64,000 nt of DNA, from assembly GCA_019113295.1 (NCBI GenBank), contig DXHR01000025.1, forward strand, positions 62,001-126,000. The letters are read 5' to 3'. The stretch is from Candidatus Salinicoccus stercoripullorum. Lineage in GTDB: Bacteria > Bacillota > Bacilli > Staphylococcales > Salinicoccaceae. Each line of letters starts with the position of its first letter. The first letter of the stretch is position 1. Both the position numbers and the translations under genes were made by a program. A model generated the notes under the pieces. It did not search any database and was not told the origin of the DNA. It worked only from the letters and a program-made list of their open reading frames with translations. Shown one piece after another: positions 18,761-27,390 of the stretch.

Positions 18761-18961
18761 TTATTTCATGTTTGAAAGTAGTTGTTTAAGACGCTTGTGA
18801 TCGCCTTTTGATACGAGTGTCGCTTTTCTCAATTGACGTTTCTGTTTAGTGGATTTGTTTGCAAACAGGTGGGATGTGAATGCTCTGTTGCGTTTGAATT
18901 TACCAGTTCCTGTACGCTTTACACGTTTTGCATATCCTCTGTGAGTTTTCATTTTTGGCAT
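18761..18961 (-). CDS. rpmI: 50S ribosomal protein L35
   Basis: The protein has 66 residues starting [20 protein letters not shown], the standard L35 N-terminus, strongly basic throughout. The ATG at 18961 has GGAGG nearby; an in-frame start three codons earlier would add residues not seen in the family. It lies between infC and rplT. Confidence 0.97.
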   Translation of the reverse strand: MPKMKTHRGYAKRVKRTGTGKFKRNRAFTSHLFANKSTKQKRQLRKATLVSKGDHKRLKQLLSNMK

Positions 18962-18981
18962 GGGATTCAACCTCCGGTATA

Positions 18982-19503
18982 TTAATTTTTGTCGATAATC
19001 GGTGAGACTACGAGGAACATTGAACGGCCTTCCATCTTGGGCCTCTGTTCTACAGTAGCGACTTCCGAAAGCTCATCTGCGAAACGTTCCAATACTTTGC
19101 GTCCGATATCTTTATGTGTGATCGCACGTCCGCGGAACCGGATGGAAACTTTGACCTTATCCTCTTTGGAAAGGAATTTTTTCGCGTTTTTAAGCTTCGT
19201 GTTGAAGTCATGGTCTTCAATAGTCGGGGAAAGTCTGATTTCCTTGACGTTGATGACCTTCTGCTTCTTGCGCGCTTCTTTCTCTTTACGCTGCTGTTCG
19301 TACTTGTATTTGCCGTAGTCCATGATACGGGCAACTGGCGGCTTTGCATTCGGTGCAACAAGCACGAGGTCCTGTTCGACACGGTCCGCCATCTCCTGAG
19401 CTTCCTTCTTCGACTTGATTCCAAGCTGGGAACCGTCCTGTCCAATCAGTCTGACTTCTTTGGCACGGATTCTATCATTGATAAATGTCTGATCCTTTGC
19501 TAT
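18982..19503 (-). CDS. infC: Translation initiation factor IF-3 with a probable AUA start
   Basis: IF-3 binds the 30S subunit and checks the start codon and initiator tRNA. The protein has about 173 residues with the N domain ([17 protein letters not shown]), a linker rich in Lys/Glu, and the C domain ([15 protein letters not shown]). The ATG at 19518 overlaps GGAGGTG and cannot be the start, since that sequence is the ribosome binding site. Six nt after GGAGGTG is an ATA (19501-19503) followed by AKDQ, matching where other infC genes use AUU or AUA. Rare start codons let IF-3 repress its own translation. Confidence 0.93.
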   Translation of the reverse strand: MAKDQTFINDRIRAKEVRLIGQDGSQLGIKSKKEAQEMADRVEQDLVLVAPNAKPPVARIMDYGKYKYEQQRKEKEARKKQKVINVKEIRLSPTIEDHDFNTKLKNAKKFLSKEDKVKVSIRFRGRAITHKDIGRKVLERFADELSEVATVEQRPKMEGRSMFLVVSPIIDKN

Positions 19504-19535
19504 CTTTGACACCTCCATAAAGTTTGAAGACGAAC

Positions 19536-19690
19536 AAAAAAGGCGGGCACATTATGCGCCCGCCATCTGACATGAAGACGCGTCGGCAGACAGCTCTGCC
19601 TTCGCGCCTCTTCTGTACTAACCCGTTCGCTGCGTTGTTGCGCTTGCGGGTGAGAAGCGGGTCGCTTCTTCTTGTCCGTTCTTATCAACT
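19536..19690 (-). ncRNA. L20 leader (infC operon attenuator)
   Basis: A leader between the promoter and infC with several GC-rich helices (for example around GCGACCCGCTTCTCACCCGC) and a strong terminator hairpin GGCGGGC/GCCCGCC (19542-19564) with a T run directly ahead of the infC ribosome binding site. The position and form match the Rfam L20 leader of Firmicutes, where L20 binding favours the terminator. The identification is by layout, not by a covariance search. Confidence 0.85.
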
Positions 19691-19696
19691 CTTAAT

Positions 19697-19725
19697 ATAA
19701 TACGCCATCTGTGGAAATCTGTCAA
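19697..19725 (-). promoter_or_regulatory. Promoter of infC-rpmI-rplT
   Basis: A perfect TTGACA (19720-19725) and TATTAT (19697-19702) on the minus strand, 17 bp apart. Start expected near 19690, at the head of the L20 leader. Confidence 0.85.
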
Positions 19726-19727
19726 CA

Positions 19728-21656
19728 TTATTTTTTCAAACGGATTTCATCAACCAGTTTCCAGACAAAATCCTCCCTGTCATAGGAGTTCTGCTCCTGT
19801 TCACCGTACTTGCGCACGTTGACCTGGCCTTCCTCCATCTCCTTGTCGCCGATGACCACCTGGTACGGCACTTTCCTCATCTGTGCTTCGCGGATCTTAT
19901 AACCGAGCTTTTCATTCCGCTCGTCAATATTGACCCGGATGCCCTGGCTTTTCAGTTCATCCTGGATGCTCCTCGCGTAATCATAATGGAGATCCAGGTT
20001 GACCGGGATGATTTCCACCTGCTGAGGCGCCAGCCACAGCGGGAATGCTCCCTTATATTCCTCTGTGAGGAAGGCGACAAAGCGTTCCATGGTCGAGACG
20101 ACACCCCGGTGGATGACTACCGGACGGTGCAGTTCTCCGTCACTGCCAACATAGGTCAGATCAAAACGCTCAGGCAGCAGGAAGTCCAATTGTACTGTTG
20201 AAAGTGTTTCCTCTTTACCCATGGCTGTTTGTACCTGTACATCCAATTTCGGACCGTAGAATGCCGCTTCCCCTTCCGCTTCAGTATATTTGAGCTCCAT
20301 TTCGTCAACCGCTTCTTTCAGCATGGATTCCGCTTTCTGCCACATTTCATCATCATCAAAATACTTTTCAGTATCCTCCGGATCCCGGTAACTGAGGCGG
20401 AATGAATAATTTTCGAATCCGAAGTCTTCATATACATCGATGATCAGCTGGACGACGCGCTTGAATTCCTCCTTGATCTGATCCGGACGGACGAATACGT
20501 GAGCATCGTTCAAAGTCATGCCGCGGACACGCTGGAGACCGCTTACCGCCCCACTCGCTTCATAACGGTGCATCATGCCGAGTTCTGCGATACGGATTGG
20601 CAGCTCACGGTATGAGTGCTTGTCGGATTTGTAGATCATCATGTGATGCGGGCAGTTCATCGGACGGAGGACAAGCTCTTCGCCCTCCATGTCCATTGTC
20701 GGGAATATGTCTTCCTGATAGTGATCCCAGTGGCCGCTTGTTTTGTACAGATCGACATTTGCCATGATCGGTGTATACACATGGTCATAGCCCATCGAAA
20801 CCTCTTTATCCACGATGTAACGCTCAATTTCACGTCTGATTGTCGCGCCGTTCGGCAGCCACAGCGGCAGGCCGGCGCCTACGAGCTGGTTGTTCTGGAA
20901 CAATTTCATATCCTTGCCGATGCGGCGGTGATCGCGCTCTTTGCGCTCTTCAAGAATATTCATATACGCCTTCAGGGACTTTTTGTCAAAGAAAGCTGTG
21001 CCGTAGATGCGCTGCAGCATCTTGTTGTCGCTGTCCCCGCGCCAGTATGCCCCTGCAGTACTGAGGAGTTTGAACGTTTTGATCTTAGAGGTCGACGGCA
21101 CGTGGACACCGCGGCAGAGGTCGGTAAATTCACCCTGGGAATAGACAGTGACCATCTCACCTTCCGGAATCGCATCGATCAGTTCGAGTTTATACTCATC
21201 ATCCTTGAAAAACTCCTTCGCTTCTTCCCTGGAAATTTCATGACGTGTAATTTCCTCATTTTCATCAACAATTTTCTGCATCTCTTTTTCGATTTTCGGG
21301 AAATCGTCAGATGAGATTTTTTCGTCCATATCAAAATCATAATAGAAGCCTTCCTCTATGACCGGTCCGACACCGAACTTGACATCGCCATAGAGGCGTT
21401 TAAGTGCCTGCGCCATCAGATGGGCGGTCGAATGCCTGAGGACTTCAAGTCCCTCCTCACTCTTGTCGGTCAGAAGCTCGAGTTCACTGTCTGTTTCGAT
21501 CGGTCTTCTGAGATCGTACATCTGTCCGTCTATCTTGGCGGCCACAGCCGCTTTGCGGAGCCCCGGACTGATTGACTGTGCAATCTCTTCGGCAGTGACG
21601 CCGCTGACAAATCCTTTTACATTTCCATCAGGAAAACTGATTTTAATTTCGCTCAT
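19728..21656 (-). CDS. thrS: Threonyl-tRNA synthetase
   Basis: It charges tRNA-Thr. The protein has 642 residues: an N-terminal TGS domain (about 1-60), the editing domain ([11 protein letters not shown], with the HxxxH zinc-like motif and later [14 protein letters not shown]), the class II core ([15 protein letters not shown] with the zinc Cys/His, motif 2 [21 protein letters not shown]) and the anticodon-binding domain from about residue 535 ([10 protein letters not shown]). The ATG at 21656 is chosen: AGAGAGG lies 8 nt upstream, while the ATG at 21665 touches it. It is preceded by a T-box leader. Confidence 0.97.
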   Translation of the reverse strand: MSEIKISFPDGNVKGFVSGVTAEEIAQSISPGLRKAAVAAKIDGQMYDLRRPIETDSELELLTDKSEEGLEVLRHSTAHLMAQALKRLYGDVKFGVGPVIEEGFYYDFDMDEKISSDDFPKIEKEMQKIVDENEEITRHEISREEAKEFFKDDEYKLELIDAIPEGEMVTVYSQGEFTDLCRGVHVPSTSKIKTFKLLSTAGAYWRGDSDNKMLQRIYGTAFFDKKSLKAYMNILEERKERDHRRIGKDMKLFQNNQLVGAGLPLWLPNGATIRREIERYIVDKEVSMGYDHVYTPIMANVDLYKTSGHWDHYQEDIFPTMDMEGEELVLRPMNCPHHMMIYKSDKHSYRELPIRIAELGMMHRYEASGAVSGLQRVRGMTLNDAHVFVRPDQIKEEFKRVVQLIIDVYEDFGFENYSFRLSYRDPEDTEKYFDDDEMWQKAESMLKEAVDEMELKYTEAEGEAAFYGPKLDVQVQTAMGKEETLSTVQLDFLLPERFDLTYVGSDGELHRPVVIHRGVVSTMERFVAFLTEEYKGAFPLWLAPQQVEIIPVNLDLHYDYARSIQDELKSQGIRVNIDERNEKLGYKIREAQMRKVPYQVVIGDKEMEEGQVNVRKYGEQEQNSYDREDFVWKLVDEIRLKK

Positions 21657-21694
21657 TCCACTCATCCTCTCTTTTTAATTAAACCCTGTAAATG

Positions 21695-21926
21695 AAAAAC
21701 CGCCCCTCTGTATATAGAGGGGCGGTTTTTACCGCGGTACCACCCTGATTCACGGGATTGACTCCCGTCTTCAGCCGGATGTAACGGTCCGGACCGGCCG
21801 GGTATTAACCGGCATGCAGCAAGGTAGTAACCATAGCGGTCTTATATGCATGTCTCAGCAAATCATGCATTCTCTTAAATGAGACTTGGATACGGTGTTG
21901 TCCTTGGATTTAATTAATGAAATTAT
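21695..21926 (-). ncRNA. T-box leader of thrS
   Basis: The minus strand has the T-box sequence AGGGTGGTACCGCGGT (21731-21746) followed by the terminator ACCGCCCCTC/GAGGGGCGGT with a T run (21695-21730), an exceptionally strong hairpin. An ACC triplet (Thr) in GGTTACTACCTTGC is the candidate specifier. The leader fills nearly all of the 312 bp between dnaI and thrS. Confidence 0.93.
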
Positions 21927-21932
21927 AGGTTT

Positions 21933-21961
21933 ATTATACTCGATTCAATTTGCATTTTCAA
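21933..21961 (-). promoter_or_regulatory. Promoter of the thrS T-box transcript
   Basis: TTGAAA (21956-21961) and a perfect TATAAT (21933-21938) on the minus strand, 17 bp apart. It begins just past the dnaI stop codon. Confidence 0.88.
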
Positions 21962-21968
21962 GTGTCAG

Positions 21969-22895
21969 CTAATTCCGGTAGTTTTTTCCATGGAGCTGGA
22001 CTTCCTCGCACAGCGATCTGATGCGTTCAAGCATCCGCATCGCCTTCGTCTCCTCCACCCCGTTCTCTTTCGTACGGCTGTATCTGTACTCGAGGTCGTC
22101 CATTGAATAGTTCGAACTGATGAAAGTCGGCAATCCCTCGACCATCCTGTAGTGCAGTATGCCGGTCATCACTTCATCCCTCACCCATGGCGTGACATCC
22201 TCCGCACCAAGATCATCAAGCATCAGCACCTGTGCATTTTTGATGGTATTGAACTTTTCGTCTGTCGTGCCGTCCTTGAAGCCGGCTTTCAGATCACGGA
22301 TGATCTCCGGCACATAGACGATCATGGAAGAGATGGATTTCTCCTTCAATTCATTGGCAATGCATCCAAGCAGATAGGATTTCCCTATGCCGAAACTCCC
22401 GTGTATATAAAGCCCTTTTGCATCAGTACCTTCGCTGATAGCCTGGCTCCCGGATATCGCTTTACGGATGACCTCCTGACGGTTGGAGTCGGCGTCGAGA
22501 AAGACTGTGTCAAATGTGGCATCCTTCACATCTTTCGGCACGTGATAGGATTCTATCATTCGTTCACGCTCCCGGAAAGCATCCTCTTTCCTCTTATTCG
22601 GACATACAGAATAGATAATATGGATCCTTCCGCCCCGCACGTCTATCGATGGTGCATAACCTTCCGGATGATTGATACAGTTTGCAAGGGAACCGCATTT
22701 TTCACATGCCAGCGACTGCTCGGTATAGCGTTTCAGCTGCAGCATGTCGTTGCGGATCATTGTGCGGGTAATTTCGACATCGCTGTTTTCGATAAGCTCG
22801 ATGATCCTCGGATGGCGGATGAGCTCTTCATACAGCTTGTCATTATTCTCTTTTATCTTTTTAGAATTTTTTAAAAACTGGTTAATGGGTTCCAT
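21969..22895 (-). CDS. dnaI: Primosomal protein DnaI, helicase loader
   Basis: An AAA+ ATPase that loads the replicative helicase during initiation and restart. The protein has 308 residues. The N-terminal domain has a zinc-type motif (CEKCGSLANCINH with a later Cys). The AAA+ domain has Walker A GSFGIGKSYLL (about 166-176) and Walker B VLMLDDLGAED. The ATG at 22895 lies 6 nt after AGGTGATT, whereas the GTG at 22904 is inside that site. It starts 5 bp after dnaB; the two proteins act together at the origin. Confidence 0.94.
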   Translation of the reverse strand: MEPINQFLKNSKKIKENNDKLYEELIRHPRIIELIENSDVEITRTMIRNDMLQLKRYTEQSLACEKCGSLANCINHPEGYAPSIDVRGGRIHIIYSVCPNKRKEDAFRERERMIESYHVPKDVKDATFDTVFLDADSNRQEVIRKAISGSQAISEGTDAKGLYIHGSFGIGKSYLLGCIANELKEKSISSMIVYVPEIIRDLKAGFKDGTTDEKFNTIKNAQVLMLDDLGAEDVTPWVRDEVMTGILHYRMVEGLPTFISSNYSMDDLEYRYSRTKENGVEETKAMRMLERIRSLCEEVQLHGKNYRN

Positions 22896-22900
22896 TTGAA

Positions 22901-24259
22901 TCACCTGGATTTTCTGAATTCCTCTATCATTTTTTGAAGCTCCGGATCATCTTTGGCCGTTTTCTGCGGTGTCTGATCCTTTGTTTCCTCTTTGACGCCT
23001 GACTGTCTTTTCTTTGTTTCCGGCTGTTCTTTACGATCCATCCATGATGGGCGGCGTTCACCCTGCCGTTCTCTGTAACTGTATTTCTGCGCCGCCTGCC
23101 GGGAGGCATTTTTCTTCTGCTGTCTGAAGTCCATAATGGACTGGTAGGCATCTTTCGCCGACATGATGCCTTTTTGTTCCCAGTCTTTGGCAATTTTCAT
23201 GGTGTACGGATAATTCAGATCCCCCTGCTTCTGCTGGTAGACATATTCGAGCAGAAGGTTGATCACTCCGTTCGGCAGCGCGGTTTTTGCGATGATATCC
23301 GTGATCAGCTTGAGGTCCTGCTCACTCGGGCTGAAGTTCCTGATGTCATTCAGACGGTCCAGCGGATTGATGTTTTCAAGACGGTCGATGTAGGAAGAAC
23401 CTGCCTCCTCACTCTCCGGGGTCTCATCTTCCCTGCGGAGTTTCGGCAGCCGGTTGCCGTTCTCTTTCTGATAATATCTTCTCGCTTCGTACTTCAGCTG
23501 TTCTTTATCGATACCCGCATACTGGGTCGTTGAAGACAGCAGTATCTGCTTTACATCATAAGCGTTCAGATTGAAGAGTGCACTCAGTTTGACGATCAGC
23601 ATACGCACTTCTTTGTTGAAGAATGCCCTGTCTATTTTCGTCCCTTTAAGATGTGTGAAGAGGACATCGAAATCAAAGTCGTCAAGATCCATATTCGGTC
23701 CGGAGGAAGGGTTCTCCTTCCGGAAGCTTTCCCGCGGCACGCTGAACCCCTCCGCATTGCCGGAAATAAATACCTCTGTGAATTTGCGCGTCACTTCAGA
23801 AATATTTTCAGGCATGGCAGGATAGATGAGTCTCTCCTTTTTCTTACTGTAGGCATCCGGACCGATCGTATTGTATAAATACAGGCTCAGCATGGGATCT
23901 TTGAAAAATGCATCCGGCGAGAGCGGCAGCAGCACTTCATAGATGAACAGATCATCATGGTCTTCATTGGATACAAATGTCCTGATGAGGCCGATCGCTT
24001 CGAGCTTTTCAAGTTCACCTGAAAACTTCGACAGTGCCATGCCGAATTCATCCATGATTTCTCTATGGAAGCGTACAGCAAGCGGTTCATAATGAGATGC
24101 CGATTCATTCATATATATATAGACCATCGATGCTTCCGCGTTGATGAGCGGCAGGTAAAGTTCATTGATCACATCCAGATGATGTGTGCTGAGCCTCGCC
24201 GGCCTGTATATTATAAATTCTGTGTTCGGTTTCAGCCGGTCATTGAAGTTCATCATCAT
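22901..24259 (-). CDS. dnaB: Replication initiation and membrane attachment protein DnaB
   Basis: The Firmicute helicase co-loader DnaB (not the E. coli helicase), which works with DnaD and DnaI at oriC. The protein has about 452 residues, with an N-terminal winged-helix DnaB/DnaD domain, a C-terminal DnaB_2-type region ([21 protein letters not shown]) and a charged, disordered tail. Three consecutive ATGs (24259, 24256, 24253) follow AAAGG; the exact one is uncertain. It overlaps the end of nrdR by about 20 bp, so it is translationally coupled. Confidence 0.92.
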   Translation of the reverse strand: MMMNFNDRLKPNTEFIIYRPARLSTHHLDVINELYLPLINAEASMVYIYMNESASHYEPLAVRFHREIMDEFGMALSKFSGELEKLEAIGLIRTFVSNEDHDDLFIYEVLLPLSPDAFFKDPMLSLYLYNTIGPDAYSKKKERLIYPAMPENISEVTRKFTEVFISGNAEGFSVPRESFRKENPSSGPNMDLDDFDFDVLFTHLKGTKIDRAFFNKEVRMLIVKLSALFNLNAYDVKQILLSSTTQYAGIDKEQLKYEARRYYQKENGNRLPKLRREDETPESEEAGSSYIDRLENINPLDRLNDIRNFSPSEQDLKLITDIIAKTALPNGVINLLLEYVYQQKQGDLNYPYTMKIAKDWEQKGIMSAKDAYQSIMDFRQQKKNASRQAAQKYSYRERQGERRPSWMDRKEQPETKKRQSGVKEETKDQTPQKTAKDDPELQKMIEEFRKSR

Positions 24260-24713
24260 CACTGCCTTTGGCAAGGTGTTTCAGCGTATCCATCAGCTGA
24301 TCTATGTCTTTGAATTCTTTATATACAGAGGCAAAACGTACATAGGCAACCTGGTCAAGCGTAATCAGTTCATTCATGACAGACTCCCCGATTTCATTGG
24401 AGGTGATTTCAGGTTTGTTCAGGTTCCTGAGGGCAGCTTCTATGTTTCCTGTTCTCTTCTCCAATTCTTCATAGGGAATCGGACGTTTCTCACATGCTCT
24501 GAGCAGACCGTCCATCACTTTTTCACGGCTGAAAACTTCTCTTGTGCCGTCTTTTTTCACAACCACAAGCGGAGAGAGTTCCATCCGTTCAAAAGTTGTG
24601 AATCGGAATCCGCAGTTTTCGCATTCCCTGCGTCTTCTGATGGCAGAGAATTCATCTGTATGACGTGAATCGATCACTTTGGAACTGGGGTGTCTGCATG
24701 TTGGACATTTCAT
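24240..24713 (-). CDS. nrdR: Transcriptional repressor NrdR
   Basis: A zinc-ribbon/ATP-cone repressor of ribonucleotide reductase genes. The protein has 157 residues. The N-terminal zinc ribbon has CPTC and CENC pairs at about 3/6 and 31/34, and the ATP-cone follows ([28 protein letters not shown]). It heads the nrdR-dnaB-dnaI operon, as in B. subtilis and staphylococci. A TATAAT-like element is near 24750 but no clear -35. There are no nrd genes in this window. Confidence 0.96.
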   Translation of the reverse strand: MKCPTCRHPSSKVIDSRHTDEFSAIRRRRECENCGFRFTTFERMELSPLVVVKKDGTREVFSREKVMDGLLRACEKRPIPYEELEKRTGNIEAALRNLNKPEITSNEIGESVMNELITLDQVAYVRFASVYKEFKDIDQLMDTLKHLAKGSDDDELQ

Positions 24714-24764
24714 ATAATCACCTCATGATTCGGGGTTCGGTACTTCATTATAATATAACATAAG

Positions 24765-24794
24765 AAAAAAAAGAAGAAACCGAAGTTTCTTCTT
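24765..24794 (-). terminator. Rho-independent terminator after gapB
   Basis: AAGAAGAAACTTCGGTTTCTTCTT followed by a run of T on the minus strand, a perfect 10-bp stem with a UUCG-type loop. Confidence 0.92.
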
Positions 24795-24812
24795 GAAAAA
24801 TTTACAATATGA

Positions 24813-25832
24813 TCAGGCGTTGCTGACAAGGGCTTTTGACAGGATCTCTTTTGCAAGGTCAACGACGCGTGTGGAATAGCCCCACTCATTATCATACCAG
24901 GCAAGCACTTTGACTTTGTTGTCATCCATCACCATCGTGAGCGAACTGTCGATGATGGAACTTCTGCTGTCGGTATTGAAGTCACTGGACACGAGCGGGT
25001 CGCCGGATACACCCAGTATGCCGTTCATTTCACCTTCTGCATATCTTTTGAAAGTCGCATTGATTTCCTCTTTTGTCACATCCTTGTCCAAATCGACAAC
25101 GAGGTCTACAAGTGAAACGTTGGAAACCGGCACACGGAGCGCAAGACCGTGGAGCTTGCCTTTCAGTTCCGGCATCACTTCACCCAGGGCCTTGGCTGCA
25201 CCTGTGGATGTAGGGATGATATTATCGCCGCATGAACGTGCTCTCCTCAGGTCCTTATGCGGGTTGTCAATGTTCTTCTGATCATTAGTATATGCATGGA
25301 CGGTTGTCATCAAACCGTTTGTAATCCCGTATTCATCGTTAAGGATTTTTGCCACCGGCGCAAGGCAGTTCGTTGTACATGAAGCATTGGAGAAAACTTC
25401 ATACTTCCCGGTATCCAGCTCGTCGTCATTTACTCCGAGGACAATCGTCTGTACATCTCCGCCTTTGGATGGCCCTGTAAGCAGGACTTTCTTTGCGCCC
25501 GCCCTGACATGGGCTTCCGCTTTGTCACCATGGTTGAAAGCACCTGTTGCTTCGATTACAAGGTCGATGCCGAGGTCTTCCCACGGAAGATTTTCCGGGT
25601 TCCTTTCGCGGGTGATCAGGATTTCCTTACCGTCAACGATCAGTTTGTCCTCCGCAGGCTCAACGCGTTTGGACCATCTGCCGTGTGTAGTATCATAATT
25701 GATGATATGCGCAAGCGTCTCAGCCGGATAACTCGCATTTACAGCAACCAGATCAAGCTCTTCAGATTCTGCAGCAATGCGGAAAACCATCCTTCCAATT
25801 CTACCTAAACCATTAATTGCAATTTTTTTCAT
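24813..25832 (-). CDS. gapB: Gluconeogenic glyceraldehyde-3-phosphate dehydrogenase (GapB type)
   Basis: It catalyses the GAPDH reaction in the gluconeogenic direction, usually with NADP. The protein has 339 residues. NAD(P)-binding NGLGRIGR is at the N-terminus, and the catalytic Cys is in SNASCTTNCLAP. The cofactor loop reads AVNASYPAETLAHI, lacking the Asp that selects NAD in glycolytic GapA, like B. subtilis GapB. The neighbourhood (coaE upstream, nrdR downstream) is the B. subtilis gapB context. A CcpN-like operator overlaps its -10 box, supporting repression during glycolysis. Confidence 0.94.
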   Translation of the reverse strand: MKKIAINGLGRIGRMVFRIAAESEELDLVAVNASYPAETLAHIINYDTTHGRWSKRVEPAEDKLIVDGKEILITRERNPENLPWEDLGIDLVIEATGAFNHGDKAEAHVRAGAKKVLLTGPSKGGDVQTIVLGVNDDELDTGKYEVFSNASCTTNCLAPVAKILNDEYGITNGLMTTVHAYTNDQKNIDNPHKDLRRARSCGDNIIPTSTGAAKALGEVMPELKGKLHGLALRVPVSNVSLVDLVVDLDKDVTKEEINATFKRYAEGEMNGILGVSGDPLVSSDFNTDSRSSIIDSSLTMVMDDNKVKVLAWYDNEWGYSTRVVDLAKEILSKALVSNA

Positions 25833-25846
25833 GACAATCGCCCCTT

Positions 25847-25896
25847 AATGCTATACTTATTTTTATTTAGTATAACACATTCAGGGATAGTTTAAA
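25847..25896 (-). promoter_or_regulatory. gapB promoter with CcpN-like operators
   Basis: TTTAAA (25891-25896) and TATACT (25869-25874) lie 16 bp apart on the minus strand. TGTGTTATACT (25869-25879) fits the CcpN consensus TRTGHYATAYW at every position and covers the -10. On the plus strand AATGCTATACT (25847-25857) fits with one mismatch. The consensus is recalled from B. subtilis work. Confidence 0.72.
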
Positions 25897-25917
25897 GCAG
25901 AAATTGTGAAATTACAG

Positions 25918-26508
25918 TCACTTTTCAATTTTAGTCAGAAATTGTTCTATCTGCTCATAGAGTTTTTCCCGTGAACCACTGTTATCAAGGACATAGTCGC
26001 TCCTATCCCTCTTCTCGGATAATGGCATCTGGCTGCCGATTCTGCTCTCTGCTTCCTTCCTGCTCAGGCCGTTCCGTTCCATCAATCTCGATTTCTGTAT
26101 CGATTCGTCGACATATACAGTCAATGTTATGTCACATTGATCGTCCAGCCCATTTTCGAAAAGGAGGGGAATATCGAGGAATACATGGCTTTCTTTTAAA
26201 AGCCTGTCCCTTTCCTCATTCATCATCCTGCGTATTTCCGGATGGACAAGTCCGTTCAGCACTTTGCGCCTACCCGGGTCGCTGAAGATGATCGAGCCGA
26301 GTTTCTGCCGGTCTATTTCACCGTCCGGTGCCAGAATGTCTTCCCCGAATGCTTCGATTATCCCCCGGTAGGACGGTCCGCCCTTTGCGGTGGCTTTCCT
26401 CGAGAATTTATCTGCGTCGAGCACGGGGTATCCCCTGTCTTCGATATAGGCCGACGCCGTCGATTTCCCGCTGGCTATTCCGCCGGTAAGTCCAATGATG
26501 CTGTTCAT
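25918..26508 (-). CDS. coaE: Dephospho-CoA kinase
   Basis: The last step of coenzyme A synthesis, phosphorylating dephospho-CoA. The protein has 196 residues. The P-loop GLTGGIASGKST is at residues 6-17, followed by the substrate-binding DADKFSRKA and the lid region RLMERNGLSRKEAESRI. The ATG at 26508 has AGGTGATA upstream, giving the usual MNSIIGLTGG start. It lies 4 bp after mutM, so in operon with polA and mutM. Confidence 0.96.
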   Translation of the reverse strand: MNSIIGLTGGIASGKSTASAYIEDRGYPVLDADKFSRKATAKGGPSYRGIIEAFGEDILAPDGEIDRQKLGSIIFSDPGRRKVLNGLVHPEIRRMMNEERDRLLKESHVFLDIPLLFENGLDDQCDITLTVYVDESIQKSRLMERNGLSRKEAESRIGSQMPLSEKRDRSDYVLDNSGSREKLYEQIEQFLTKIEK

Positions 26509-26512
26509 ATTA

Positions 26513-27382
26513 TCACCTCTGGCATTTTGTGCAGTAGAAAGTATTCCGCGTCGCAATCACTTTTGTCCTCACATCGCTGCCGCAGAATGCACATTTTTTC
26601 TTCTGATATATTTTAAAACGTTCCTGCATGCTTCCACTCTGTCCGGATACACCTCTGTAATCCGAAATGGTCGACCCGCCGCTTCGGATAGATATTTCAA
26701 ATATGCGGACAATCTCTTCATGCAGTTCAGCAAGGCGTTTTACAGACAGACTTCCCGCCTTTTTCGTAGGCAGTATGCCTGAGGCGAATAAAGCTTCTGA
26801 AGCATAGATATTACCGACACCGGGGATGACAGAACTGTCCATGATGACCGCTTTTATGGTTTTTTTGGCATTTGCTCCCTCTCTTGCCTTCTCCAGAAAA
26901 TGGGGCAGACTTCCCGGCTCGGTATATTCAGGGGCCATGCGGCTGAAAGGGACAAAGTCAGCAAGCCTGTTTATGATGCTCATCTCACCGAATCTCCTGA
27001 TATCACAATATGAGAGAAGTTGTCCATCGTCCAGGTCGAATAGTACATGCCAGTGCTTTCTGTAACTCGCATTCTCTATTTCTTCAAGCGAATCTGTGAT
27101 GAAAAATGCGCCAGACATTCCCAGATGACCGATCATATGGAATATCTCCCCATTTTTCCCCAAAACGAAGAAAAGGTATTTCCCTCTTCTTCCGACTTTG
27201 AGTATGGTGGCACCCGGCAGCGCTTCCCTGAACTCTGGAAGCTCCTGCTTGATGATTGTCCGGCGTCCCGATTCATGCCCTTTATAGACGTAATCCGATA
27301 ATTCAATATCCTCTATCTTTCTGCCTTCCACATTTTGTGAAAGTTCTCTTTTAACCAATTCAACTTCCGGCAGTTCCGGCAT
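26513..27382 (-). CDS. mutM: Formamidopyrimidine-DNA glycosylase
   Basis: It removes oxidised purines (8-oxoguanine) from DNA and cleaves the abasic site. The protein has 289 residues. The N-terminal MPELPEVE has the catalytic Pro2 and Glu3, Lys in the beta turn ILKVGRRGKYL, and GVGNIYASEALF for the helix-two-turn-helix. The C-terminal zinc finger is CAFCGS and CTKCQR. It starts 9 bp after polA, an arrangement conserved with B. subtilis. Confidence 0.97.
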   Translation of the reverse strand: MPELPEVELVKRELSQNVEGRKIEDIELSDYVYKGHESGRRTIIKQELPEFREALPGATILKVGRRGKYLFFVLGKNGEIFHMIGHLGMSGAFFITDSLEEIENASYRKHWHVLFDLDDGQLLSYCDIRRFGEMSIINRLADFVPFSRMAPEYTEPGSLPHFLEKAREGANAKKTIKAVIMDSSVIPGVGNIYASEALFASGILPTKKAGSLSVKRLAELHEEIVRIFEISIRSGGSTISDYRGVSGQSGSMQERFKIYQKKKCAFCGSDVRTKVIATRNTFYCTKCQR

Positions 27383-27390
27383 ATTTTCAC

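Noticed and set aside
19500-19688. A 62-codon minus-strand frame in the infC leader
   Set aside because: It lies entirely within the L20 leader and terminator; its composition is that of structured RNA and it lacks a ribosome binding site.
24714-24764. A nrdR promoter near the TATAAT at about 24750
   Set aside because: The -10-like sequence is good but the place for a -35 is taken by the T tract of the gapB terminator, so I do not list it.
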